From the NCBI RefSeq assembly GCF_018531465.1, contig NZ_JAHDTF010000016.1:62001-126000 (forward strand): a stretch of DNA of 64,000 nucleotides. The letters are read 5' to 3'. The notes below the pieces were generated by a model. It had not been told where the DNA came from. It saw only the letters and a list, made by a program, of their open reading frames with translations, and ran no database searches. A program made the translations under genes and the position numbers. Of this stretch, positions 24,780 through 32,766 are shown piece after piece (within the stretch, counting starts at the first letter, position 1; every line of letters starts with the position of its first letter). Origin of the DNA: Sphaerisporangium fuscum. Lineage in GTDB: Bacteria > Actinomycetota > Actinomycetes > Streptosporangiales > Streptosporangiaceae.

Positions 24780-26150
24780 TCAAGAACTCCGAGGGGTGCC
24801 GTCTTCGCCAGGGGCGGGGGAGGAACCGGTGCTCCTGGACGGCGAGGGTGCCGACCCTGGGGCGGTCTCGCCGGTGGCCCCGGCGTCGGCCTCCAGCGAG
24901 GGCGAGGACGAGGACGAAGACGTCCTGCCCTTGGACGAGGCCCCGGTGTGGTTCTCTCCTCGAAGGCGCGAGGCCGTGGCGTCGTCGTTGTCGAGGGCCG
25001 AGGCCGCCGTACGGTTCTTTTGGAGGGCCGGGCTTGCAGCGGGGTCCTCCTGGGGGGCTGAGGTCGCCGTACGGTTCTGCTGGAGGGCCGGGCTCCCGGC
25101 GCGGTCCTCCTGGACGGCCGAAGTCCTCGTACGGTTCTTGCGGAGGGCCGAGCTTCCAGCCGAGTCCTCCTCGACGGCCGAAGCCGCCGTACGGTCCTCC
25201 TGGGCGGGTGAGACCTTGATGCCGTCCCCTTGCACAGGTGAGGTCGCGACGCCGTCCTCCTGGCCACGCGAGGCCCTGAGGCCCTTCGCGGGCGAGGAGC
25301 TTCCGCCGGCGGGCGGAGTCTGGGCGGGTCCGGTTCGCGGCGGTGCGGCGGCCGATCGTACGGACGAGAGCGGGATGGCGACGGTCGCCTCCTCCATGGC
25401 CTCCGCAGGAGTGGCCGCGGAGCCTGTGGGACCGTCACCGGCTGCTCGCCCGGCGGCCGGGGGTTGCGGGTTCGCCGGCGATTCACTGGACGACCATCCC
25501 GGGCCGTGTGGGTCCGTCGGCGAGAAGGGGCTCCCGTCGGGCGACGGCCCGGTGCCGGTCTGGGACGTTGGTGTCGCTGCGGGGCCGGTCGGATCCTCCT
25601 CCGGGGTCCGCTGGTTCGGCACGGGGAGCGGCCCGTTGGACGGCGGCCGTGCGACCACGACGGTGTCGGCGGGCCGCATGCCGCTCTCCAGGATCGCGAG
25701 AGCCTCCTGCAGGGCGCCGGAGGGGACGAGGACGTCGTACCGTCCGGCCACGATCACACTGCGGGAGGTGAAGTCGCGGGTGCCGCCCTTGAAGGCGTGG
25801 CTGGCGAACCCGAAGGCGGCGCCCGTGATGGCGCCCCACAGCACCGCCCAGACCACCAGCATGAAGAAGGAACCCGTGGTGGTGAACAGTCCGAGGAAGA
25901 GGCCGACGACGAGTCCGAAGACGGCGCCGCTGATCGCTCCTGACAGGGCGGCGCGGGCGTTGGTCATGCGCCCGGTGACCGTCTCCTCCAGGCGCAGGTC
26001 GCTGCCGACGATCGCGACGTTGTGGACGGGATATCCGGCGTCCGAGAGCGTGTCCACCGCACGCTGGGCGGCGGGGTAGTTGTCGTAGCTGACCAGGAGC
26101 CGCCGGTCGGCGGCCAGGGGTGCGGCCAGCCCAGGGGACGAATCGATCAT
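24780..26150 (-). CDS. General-stress-protein-17M-like (YflT) membrane protein with repetitive C-terminal tail
   Basis: A 456-residue protein. Residues 15-165 resemble the GSP-17M/YflT N-terminal domain: RLLVSYDNYPAAQRAVDTLSDAGYPVHNVAIVGSDL, with two glycine-rich membrane segments (GAISGAVFGLVVGLFLGLFTTTG and VVWAVLWGAITGAAFGFA), then a regulatory-looking beta strand and SGALQEALAIL. The remaining 290 residues are hydrophilic low complexity with about 11/22-residue repeats of the QEDRAGSPALQQNRTATSA type (residues about 310-400). The tail is far longer than in related proteins, which stop soon after the membrane hairpin. The call rests on the N-terminal domain; function in stress is inferred from the family name only. 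Confidence 0.72.
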   Translation of the reverse strand: MIDSSPGLAAPLAADRRLLVSYDNYPAAQRAVDTLSDAGYPVHNVAIVGSDLRLEETVTGRMTNARAALSGAISGAVFGLVVGLFLGLFTTTGSFFMLVVWAVLWGAITGAAFGFASHAFKGGTRDFTSRSVIVAGRYDVLVPSGALQEALAILESGMRPADTVVVARPPSNGPLPVPNQRTPEEDPTGPAATPTSQTGTGPSPDGSPFSPTDPHGPGWSSSESPANPQPPAAGRAAGDGPTGSAATPAEAMEEATVAIPLSSVRSAAAPPRTGPAQTPPAGGSSSPAKGLRASRGQEDGVATSPVQGDGIKVSPAQEDRTAASAVEEDSAGSSALRKNRTRTSAVQEDRAGSPALQQNRTATSAPQEDPAASPALQKNRTAASALDNDDATASRLRGENHTGASSKGRTSSSSSSPSLEADAGATGETAPGSAPSPSRSTGSSPAPGEDGTPRSS

Positions 26151-26356
26151 GACGTGACATCGCCTCCGCGGCTAGGGGGTCGTTGCCGCTCCCGACTACC
26201 CGCCGGAGCCACGATCTCACCAATTCGGATGATCCCGGTCCTTCGGGAAGGCGTTCCCCCAGGCCGTACGCCGGGCTGCCCACCGTAGAGCGGCACCGCC
26301 GTCGCCGTAGGGCCTTCTCGGCCGTCGCGGGCACCACCGCCCGGCCGCCGGAGCGG

Positions 26357-26431
26357 GACCCCGCTCGGCCGCTTCGGCACCGGCGAGGAGGCCGCGTCCG
26401 CCGCGCTGTTCCTGAGGGCGAACGACTACGA
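26357..26431 (+). pseudogene. Remnant of a short-chain dehydrogenase C terminus
   Basis: In the 334-bp gap 26151-26484 one frame reads TPLGRFGTGEEAASAALFL followed by RANDYE. This matches the C-terminal signature of classical SDR enzymes (PLGRFG.PEEVA.A.LFLASD..). The frame upstream and downstream has no SDR sequence and no start, so only about 25 codons survive. Chance similarity is possible but the match is long and in the right order. Confidence 0.5.
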
Positions 26432-26484
26432 GCGTCCTCACCGGTCGACGGAGGCGGCCCCCTCGTCCGAGCAGATCCGTGGGC

Positions 26485-27948
26485 CTACCAGCTCTGGTGG
26501 AGGGGCATGCCCTCGGAGTAGCCGGAGGAGCTCTGGATCCCCACGACGGCCTTCTCGTGGAACTCCTCCAGGCTGGTCGCGCCCGCGTAGGTCATCGACG
26601 ACCGCAGCCCCGCCACGATGGCGTCGATCTGGTCCTCGACGCTGGGCCTGACCGGGTCGAGGTACATGCGGGAGGTCGAGATGCCCTCCTCGAACAGCGC
26701 CTTGCGGGCCCGGTCGAACGGCGTGTCGTCGGCGGTGCGCAACCGTACGGCGCGGGCGGAGGCCATGCCGAAGTTCTCCTTGTACCGGCGCCCGTCGGCG
26801 TCCGTGCGCGCGTCTCCGGGCGATTCGTACGTCCCGGCGAACCACGAGCCGATCATCACGTTGGAGGCGCCGGCGGCGAGGGCGAGCGCGACGTCCCGCG
26901 GGTGCCGCACGCCGCCGTCGGCCCACACGTGCCGGCCGAGCCTGCGGGCCTCGGCGGCGCACTCCAGGACGGCGGAGAACTGCGGCCGCCCGACGCCGGT
27001 CATCATGCGGGTCGTGCACATGGCGCCGGGCCCGACACCCACCTTGACGATGTCGGCGCCCGCCTCCACGAGGTCGCGCACGCCGGCGGCGGTGACGACG
27101 TTCCCGGCGGCCACCGGTACCCCGGGCTTCAGGGCGCGTACGGCGGCCAGCGCGGCGAACATCTTCTCCTGGTGGCCGTGGGCGGTGTCGACGACCAGGC
27201 AGTCGACCCCGGCGTCGAGCAGTTCCTTGGCCTTGGCGGCGATGTCGCCGTTGATGCCCACGGCGGCGGCGACCCGCAGCCGGCCCCGGGTGTCCACGGC
27301 GGGCTGGTACAGGGTGGCGCGCAGCGCCCCGGTGCGCGTGAGGATCCCGACGAGGCGTCCGTCGCGGTCCACCACGGGGGCGAGCCTGTGCCTGCCGCTG
27401 TGCAGCAGCTCGAACGCGGCCTGCGGGTCGGTCCCGGCGGGGACGGTGAGCGGGGAGCCCGACATCACCTGGGAGAGCTGGGTGAACATGTCGACGCCGT
27501 GACAGTCGGCCTCGGTGACCACGCCGATCGGCCGGTTCTCCCAGTCGACGACGATGACCGCGCCGTGCGCCCGCTTGGGCAGCAGGTTGAGCGCCTCTCC
27601 GACCGTTTCGTGCGGGGTGAGCGTGATCGGGGTGTCGTGGACGAGATCACGCTTTTTGACCCAGTCGACGACCTCGGTGACCACGTCGATGGGGATGTCC
27701 TGGGGGATGACGGTGATGCCGCCGCGCCTCGCGATCGTCTCCGCCATGCGGCGGCCGGCCACCGCGGTCATGTTGGCCACCACGATCGGGATGGTGGTGC
27801 CCGTGCCGTCGCCGGTCGACAGGTCCACGTCGAGCCGCGAGCCGACGGCCGAGCGCGAGGGGACCATGAAGACGTCGCTGTAGGTCAGGTCGTAGATCGG
27901 AGCCTGATCGTTGAGGAATCGCACGTTGGTCCAGCCTAGGCGATTCAT
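26485..27948 (-). CDS. guaB1: GuaB1-type GMP reductase / IMP dehydrogenase family protein with CBS domains
   Basis: A 487-residue TIM-barrel enzyme of the IMPDH/GMPR family. It begins with TYSDVFMVPSRSAVGSRLDVDLST, has a CBS pair at about residues 95-215, and carries the catalytic loop VGVGPGAMCTTRMMTGVGRPQ with the active Cys, and ADGGVRHPRDVALALAAGASNVMIG. In mycobacteria the GuaB1 paralogue has been shown to be a GMP reductase regulated through its CBS domains, converting GMP to IMP with NADPH. Here the same role is inferred. The ATG at 27948 is chosen from the family N terminus (MNRLGWTNVRFLNDQAPIYDLTY). A palindrome lies 18 bp upstream. Confidence 0.9.
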   Translation of the reverse strand: MNRLGWTNVRFLNDQAPIYDLTYSDVFMVPSRSAVGSRLDVDLSTGDGTGTTIPIVVANMTAVAGRRMAETIARRGGITVIPQDIPIDVVTEVVDWVKKRDLVHDTPITLTPHETVGEALNLLPKRAHGAVIVVDWENRPIGVVTEADCHGVDMFTQLSQVMSGSPLTVPAGTDPQAAFELLHSGRHRLAPVVDRDGRLVGILTRTGALRATLYQPAVDTRGRLRVAAAVGINGDIAAKAKELLDAGVDCLVVDTAHGHQEKMFAALAAVRALKPGVPVAAGNVVTAAGVRDLVEAGADIVKVGVGPGAMCTTRMMTGVGRPQFSAVLECAAEARRLGRHVWADGGVRHPRDVALALAAGASNVMIGSWFAGTYESPGDARTDADGRRYKENFGMASARAVRLRTADDTPFDRARKALFEEGISTSRMYLDPVRPSVEDQIDAIVAGLRSSMTYAGATSLEEFHEKAVVGIQSSSGYSEGMPLHQSW

Positions 27949-27965
27949 GGTAAACAATGGGATTT

Positions 27966-27980
27966 CCCAGCTCAGCTGGG
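27966..27980. promoter_or_regulatory. Palindrome upstream of guaB1
   Basis: Perfect 7-bp arms CCCAGCT and AGCTGGG around a single C, 18-32 bp before the guaB1 start, a position suited for an operator or leader hairpin. Confidence 0.45.
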
Positions 27981-28119
27981 TGATATGACCACAGATTATG
28001 CACCAGTGACCGCCCGGGATACCGCTATGCGCGATGATCGAGACGGCGATCGGCCGGTATCGATACATTGACGGCGCGATCGAGTCAAGTGGCCGGGTGG
28101 CCCTGGATTTGGAGGCGCG

Positions 28120-28626
28120 ATGTTCATCGTTGAACGGCCGGAGCTGCTTGTCGTCGGGTATGCCGTGCGCACCAGCAACGCGGCGGAGGCCGACCCGTCG
28201 CGCGCGCAGTTGCCCGCCCTGTGGGGACGCGCGGGGGCACCGGGGGCGTTCGCGCACGTGCCGGGCCGCGTCGACGAGAACCTCTACGCCGTGCTGATCG
28301 ACTACGAGAGCGACCACCAGGGCGCGTACACGCAGATCGTCGGGGTGGCGGTCCGGACGGCGGCGGGGCTGCCCGAGGGCATGGTGGCGGTCCGCGTGCC
28401 CGGTGTGCAGACGCTGAAGGTGGAGGCCCACGGTCCGATGCCGCAGGTGCTGATCGAGGCGTGGCAGCAGGTGTGGCGGCACACCGAGTCGGGCGGCGTC
28501 CCGGCCCGCGCCTTCACCACCGACCTGGAGGTGCACCACGCGGCCGGTGTGGACCTGTACCTCGCCGTCCTCCCCGGTCAGCTCCCCGCCGCGCCCGCCC
28601 CGGTCGCGGATCGCGTGCAGGCGTAG
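28120..28626 (+). CDS. GyrI-like / AraC effector-binding domain protein
   Basis: A 168-residue stand-alone small-molecule-binding domain (SRPBCC-unrelated GyrI/AraC_E_bind fold): IVERPELLVVGYAVRTSN, a duplicated beta-alpha-beta-beta pattern, LYAVLIDYESDHQGAYTQIVGVAV and FTTDLEVHH..GVDLYLAVL. No DNA-binding domain is present. Proteins of this group bind hydrophobic cations or act as hydrolases on small molecules. The ATG follows TTGGAGGCGCG. It is divergent from guaB1 (171 bp) and convergent with the racemase gene (12 bp). Confidence 0.8.
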   Translation: MFIVERPELLVVGYAVRTSNAAEADPSRAQLPALWGRAGAPGAFAHVPGRVDENLYAVLIDYESDHQGAYTQIVGVAVRTAAGLPEGMVAVRVPGVQTLKVEAHGPMPQVLIEAWQQVWRHTESGGVPARAFTTDLEVHHAAGVDLYLAVLPGQLPAAPAPVADRVQA

Positions 28627-28638
28627 CGGTCCCGGTCG

Positions 28639-29772
28639 TCAGGCGAGCACTCCGGCCTGGCGCAGGGCGTCCGCGCGCCCGGCGGGCAGGCCCCAGGACG
28701 ACAGGTCGTGCAGCCGGGTGGCGGGGGCGAGGTCCCCGCGCCCGCCGCCGATCAAGCGCGGCGCGGGCACCGGCTGCGTCACGCCGTTGACCTGCGTGAA
28801 CGTGCCGCGTGCGGCGTTGTGCGGGTGCGCGGCGGCTTCGCCCATGTCGAGGACGGGGGACACGCACGCGTCCGACCCCTCGAAGATCGCCTCCCACTCG
28901 GCGCGGGTCCTGGACTTGAACGCCGCCGCCAGCCGCTCGCGGATCTCGGGCCAGTTGGCGCGGTCGTCGCGGCTCGGCAGGTCGGTCAGGCCCGTCTTGT
29001 CGACCAGTTCGGCCCAGAAGGCCGGTTCGAGCGAGCCGACGGCGACGTACCGCCCGTCGGCGGTCTCGTAGGTGTCGTACATGGGCGCGCCGGTGTCGAG
29101 GAGGTTGGTGCCGCGCGGGCCCCAGTGGCCGGCCTGGGCGCTGTGGTAGAACATCGAGAACAGCAGGGCCGCGCCGTCGACCATGGCGGCGTCGATCACG
29201 GTGCCGCGCCCGGTGCGCTCGCGTTCGAACAGGGCGAGCAGGATGCCGTAGGCGAGCATGAGGCCGCCGCCCGCGAAGTCGCCGATGATGTTGATCGGGG
29301 GGGTCGGCTTGCCACCTTCCCGGCCGAGCATCGACAGCACGCCCGCGATCGCGATGTAGTCGATGTCGTGCCCGGCGGTGGGGGCGAGGGGCCCGTCCTG
29401 GCCCCAGCCGGTCATGCGCCCGTACACGAGGCGCTCGTTGACCGCGCGCAGGTCGTCCGGGCCGATCCCGAGCCGCTCGGCCACGCCGGGACGGAAGACC
29501 TCGATCACCACGTCGGCGTGCGCGGCGAGCTCCTTGAACGCCGCGACGCCCTCGGGCGACTTCAGGTCGAGGCCGATCGTCCGCTTGCCGCGGTCCATGA
29601 CGTCGCGGCGCGGGCGGTCGCCCTGACCGGCGACGACGGGGACCCGGTCGACGCGCAGCACCTCGGCGCCGTGGTCGGCCAGCATCATGCCGGCGAAGGG
29701 TCCGGGCGCGAGCCCGGCCAGCTCCAGGACGCGGATCCCGGTCAGCGGCGCGGGCCGGCCGCCGTCGCTCAT
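28639..29772 (-). CDS. Alpha-methylacyl-CoA racemase (CaiB/BaiF family)
   Basis: A 377-residue class III CoA-transferase-fold enzyme. AMACR features are GRMTGWGQDGPLAPTAGHDIDYIAIAGVLSMLG (catalytic His and nearby Asp), INIIGDFAGGGLMLAYGILLAL, and MYDTYETADGRYVAVG with the conserved Glu. The enzyme epimerises the 2-methyl centre of branched acyl-CoA esters so that they can enter beta-oxidation. The start has AGGAGG 6 bp upstream. A palindrome matching the KstR2 operator consensus lies 54 bp upstream. The divergent neighbours make 10-methyl fatty acids, so a common branched-lipid theme is likely; other CoA-transferase activities cannot be excluded. Confidence 0.87.
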   Translation of the reverse strand: MSDGGRPAPLTGIRVLELAGLAPGPFAGMMLADHGAEVLRVDRVPVVAGQGDRPRRDVMDRGKRTIGLDLKSPEGVAAFKELAAHADVVIEVFRPGVAERLGIGPDDLRAVNERLVYGRMTGWGQDGPLAPTAGHDIDYIAIAGVLSMLGREGGKPTPPINIIGDFAGGGLMLAYGILLALFERERTGRGTVIDAAMVDGAALLFSMFYHSAQAGHWGPRGTNLLDTGAPMYDTYETADGRYVAVGSLEPAFWAELVDKTGLTDLPSRDDRANWPEIRERLAAAFKSRTRAEWEAIFEGSDACVSPVLDMGEAAAHPHNAARGTFTQVNGVTQPVPAPRLIGGGRGDLAPATRLHDLSSWGLPAGRADALRQAGVLA

Positions 29773-29825
29773 GATGCCTCCTGCTGACGTGACGATGCCC
29801 AGGTCGGACGCCGTGCGGGGCTGCG

Positions 29826-29839
29826 ACCAAGCGCTTGTT
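29826..29839. promoter_or_regulatory. TetR-type operator candidate (KstR2-like consensus)
   Basis: ACCAAGCGCTTGTT fits the published KstR2 motif AnCAAGnnCTTGnT on both strands. It lies in the 251-bp divergent region between the racemase gene and tmsA. Whether KstR2 or another acyl-CoA-responsive TetR protein binds is not known. Confidence 0.5.
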
Positions 29840-30023
29840 TCAAGCCCACGTCGCCGACCCTACCGCCGCCCGGGAACATGACGCTAACCCCTTGGGTACA
29901 GCGCTTTGAAGGGGGGTCCCGAGTTTGCGCGGGTTTAACGTGTCTACTCTGGTCGGTGGTCATCGCAGGAGATAGCGTTTCAGCGACCGTCTCCGCGCAC
30001 ATACGTACATGAGGGGTGGTGGC

Positions 30024-31406
30024 ATGCCAGATCGCACGGTAAGGACGACCGCCCAGATGACAGCCCATCGAAGGGCCGTCGAGCAGATCAGGGAGTCGTA
30101 CACCGCCCTCCCCGAGGGCGCTTCCCCCAGGCTGGCCAAGCCGACGACGAACCTCTTCCGCTTCCGTGAGGGCGGCAGGTCGGCGAAGCTGTCCGCCCGC
30201 GACCTCGATCAGGTGATCGAGGTCGACCCGGTGAGCAGGACCGCCGAGGTCCAGGGTATGACGACCTACGAGCGGCTGGTGGACGCCACGCTGCCGGCGG
30301 GGCTGATGCCGTACGTCGTTCCCCAGCTGAAGACGATCACTCTGGGCGGGGCGGTCACCGGGCTCGGCATCGAGTCCTCCAGCTTCCGGCACGGCCTTCC
30401 CCACGAGTCGGTGGAGGAGATGGAGATCCTCACCGGCGACGGCCGCGTGGTGGTCGCCAGGGAGGACAACGAGCACAGCGACCTGTTCCGGGCCTTCCCC
30501 AACTCCTACGGCACCCTCGGTTACGCCCTGCGGCTGCGCATCAAGCTCCTGCCGGTCAAGCCGTTCGTCCGGCTGACGCACATCCCCTTCTCCGACGCCG
30601 GCAAGTGCATGCTGGCCCTGCAGGAGATCTGCGACAGCGGCGAGCACGACGGCGAGACGGTCGACTTCGTCGACGGCACCTTCTTCAGCCCCACCGAGAT
30701 GTACATCACCGTCGGCCAGTTCGCCGAGCGGGCGCCGTACGCCTCCGACTACACCGGGATGCGCATCTACTACCAGTCGATCCGCACCCGCACCCGCGAC
30801 TGGCTGACCGTCCGCGACTACCTCTGGCGCTGGGACACCGACTGGTTCTGGTGCTCGCGGGCCTTCGGGGTGCAGCAGCCGCTCGTACGCTCGCTGATGC
30901 CGCGCCGCTGGCTGCGCTCCGACGTCTACCGCAAGCTCGTCGGGCTCGACCAGAGGTACGGCGTGACCGCCCGCATCGACCGCTGGCGCGCCAACCCCGT
31001 GCAGGAGTCGGTCATCCAGGACGTCGAGGTGCCCGTCGAGAAGGGCGCCGACTTCCTCGACTTCTTCCACGACAAGGTCGGCATGACCCCGGTCTGGATG
31101 TGCCCGCTCAAGGCCACCCGCCAGTGGCCGATCTATCCCCTGGAGCCGGGCAGGCTCTACGTGAACTTCGGATTCTGGGGCATGGTGGCGCTGCCGCCCG
31201 GCCAGTTCGACGGTTACCACAACCGGCTCATCGAGCACTCCGTGCACGATCTCGGCGGCCACAAGTCCCTGTATTCGACATCGTTCTACCCCCGTGAGGA
31301 GTTCTGGCGTCTCTACAACGGGGACGCCTACTGGCCGGTCAAGCGGGCCTACGACCCCGCCGGACGGCTGCTCGACCTCTATGACAAATGTGTACGGGGG
31401 CGTTGA
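30024..31406 (+). CDS. tmsA: FAD-linked reductase for 10-methyl fatty acid synthesis (TmsA-like)
   Basis: A 460-residue FAD-binding (FAD_binding_4/BBE-lacking) oxidoreductase of the type paired with the TmsB/UfaA1 methyltransferase. Visible features: KPTTNLFRFREG, an FAD-domain core with LDQVIEVDPVSRTAEVQGMTTYERLVDATLPAGLMPYVVPQLKTITLGGAVTGLGIESSSFRHG, and NSYGTLGYALRLRIKLLP. In characterised pairs TmsA reduces the 10-methylene lipid to the 10-methyl form with NADPH. The ATG at 30024 is preferred to that at 30009 because GAGGGGTGG lies just upstream of it. The methyltransferase gene follows 14 bp later. Confidence 0.85.
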   Translation: MPDRTVRTTAQMTAHRRAVEQIRESYTALPEGASPRLAKPTTNLFRFREGGRSAKLSARDLDQVIEVDPVSRTAEVQGMTTYERLVDATLPAGLMPYVVPQLKTITLGGAVTGLGIESSSFRHGLPHESVEEMEILTGDGRVVVAREDNEHSDLFRAFPNSYGTLGYALRLRIKLLPVKPFVRLTHIPFSDAGKCMLALQEICDSGEHDGETVDFVDGTFFSPTEMYITVGQFAERAPYASDYTGMRIYYQSIRTRTRDWLTVRDYLWRWDTDWFWCSRAFGVQQPLVRSLMPRRWLRSDVYRKLVGLDQRYGVTARIDRWRANPVQESVIQDVEVPVEKGADFLDFFHDKVGMTPVWMCPLKATRQWPIYPLEPGRLYVNFGFWGMVALPPGQFDGYHNRLIEHSVHDLGGHKSLYSTSFYPREEFWRLYNGDAYWPVKRAYDPAGRLLDLYDKCVRGR

Positions 31407-31420
31407 GGAGGGTTGGTTCG

Positions 31421-32680
31421 ATGACACTCGCCCAGATCTTCGAGAAGATCGTCGGGCCGGAGGCGAACGTCCAGTTCGCCGCGTACGACGGCAGCAAGGC
31501 CGGGCCGTCGAGCGCCGACGTCCGCATCGAGGTGAAGTCCCCGATCGCGGTCGCCTACCTGGCGCAGTCCCCGGGGGAGATGGGCCTGGCCCGCGCCTAC
31601 ATCGCGGGCCACATCGACGTGCAGGGCGACATGTACACCCTGCTGAACGAGATGGCCCAGCTCACCCTGAACGACATTCCCCTGAAGGAGAAGCTCTCCG
31701 TCGCGAGGTCGCTCGGGATCAAGCCGCTGCTCATGCGGGTGCCCCCGCCCCCGCAGGAGGTGCGCCAGAGCGCCATGGCCCGGCTCGGCAGCCGCCACGC
31801 CAAGCAGCGTGACGCCGAGGCGATCCACCACCACTACGACGTCTCCAACCGGTTCTACGAGTGGGTGCTCGGCCCGTCCATGGCCTACACCTGCGCGGCG
31901 TTCCCCGAGGAGGACTCCTCGCTGGAGGAGGCGCAGTTCACCAAGTTCGACCTGGTCGCCAAGAAGCTCGGTCTCAAGCCGGGCATGCGGCTGCTCGACG
32001 TGGGCTGCGGCTGGGGCGGCATGGTGATGCACGCGGCCAAGCACTACGGCGTGAAGGGCCTCGGCGTCACGCTCTCGCGCCAGCAGGCCGAGTGGGCGCA
32101 GAAGGCCATCGCCGAGGCCGGGCTGTCGGAGCTCGCCGAGGTGCGTCACCTCGACTACCGCGACGTCGCCGAGACCGGCTTCGACGCGGTCAGCTCGATC
32201 GGCCTCACCGAGCACATCGGCAAGGACCAGCTCCCCGGCTACTTCAGCTTCCTGTACGGCAAGCTCAAGCCGGGCGGGCGGCTGCTCAACCACTGCATCA
32301 CCCGGCCCACCGGCGTCGAGAAGACCATCAACAAGGGCGGTTTCATCAACCGCTACGTCTTCCCCGACGGCGAGCTGGAGTCGGTGGGTTACCTCATCCG
32401 CCAGATGGAGGACCTCGGGTTCGAGATCCGGCACGAGGAGAACCTCCGCGAGCACTACGCCAAGACCCTCGAGAAGTGGTGCGCCAACCTCGACGACCAC
32501 TGGGACGAGGCGGTGGCCGAGGTCGGCCAGGGCACGGCGCGGGTGTGGCGGCTCTACATGGCCGGCTGCATCGTGGGCTTCGAGCGCAACAAGGTGCAGC
32601 TGCACCAGGTGCTCGGCGTGAAGCTCGGCCCGAACGGCGAGTCGGGCGTCCCGCTGCGGCCGTCCCGCGACTGGCCCTGA
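31421..32680 (+). CDS. tmsB: Cyclopropane-fatty-acid-synthase-type methyltransferase (TmsB/UfaA1-like)
   Basis: A 419-residue SAM-dependent methyltransferase. The N-terminal 130 residues form the lipid-binding region (ADVRIEVKSPIAVAYLAQSPGEMGLARAYIAGHIDV). HHHYDVSNRFYEWVLGPSMAYTCA and the SAM motif LLDVGCGWGGM are canonical for the CFA synthase family, as are the later LTEHIG and NHCITRP segments. Together with TmsA it methylenates the delta-9 double bond of oleoyl phospholipid, giving 10-methylstearic (tuberculostearic) acid. The ATG has GAGGAGGG 8 bp upstream. It is in one operon with tmsA. Confidence 0.88.
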   Translation: MTLAQIFEKIVGPEANVQFAAYDGSKAGPSSADVRIEVKSPIAVAYLAQSPGEMGLARAYIAGHIDVQGDMYTLLNEMAQLTLNDIPLKEKLSVARSLGIKPLLMRVPPPPQEVRQSAMARLGSRHAKQRDAEAIHHHYDVSNRFYEWVLGPSMAYTCAAFPEEDSSLEEAQFTKFDLVAKKLGLKPGMRLLDVGCGWGGMVMHAAKHYGVKGLGVTLSRQQAEWAQKAIAEAGLSELAEVRHLDYRDVAETGFDAVSSIGLTEHIGKDQLPGYFSFLYGKLKPGGRLLNHCITRPTGVEKTINKGGFINRYVFPDGELESVGYLIRQMEDLGFEIRHEENLREHYAKTLEKWCANLDDHWDEAVAEVGQGTARVWRLYMAGCIVGFERNKVQLHQVLGVKLGPNGESGVPLRPSRDWP

Positions 32681-32720
32681 CCCCGTCCCGGCCGCCGTCC
32701 TGGCGGCCCTGATCTCACGC

Positions 32721-32766
32721 GCGAGCCCCGCCGCCCGGTCCGCTCAGGCCGGAGGGCGGGGCTCGC
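32721..32766. terminator. Bidirectional terminator overlapping the carboxypeptidase 3' end
   Basis: Perfect 12-bp arms GCGAGCCCCGCC (32721-32732) and GGCGGGGCTCGC (32755-32766). The right arm encodes the last residues of the carboxypeptidase gene, so the terminator is shared by the two convergent genes and lies partly inside a coding region. Confidence 0.7.

Noticed and set aside
26183..26521. A 112-codon plus-strand frame in the gap before guaB1
   Set aside because: Arg-rich and without domain; another frame of the same stretch shows the SDR remnant instead.
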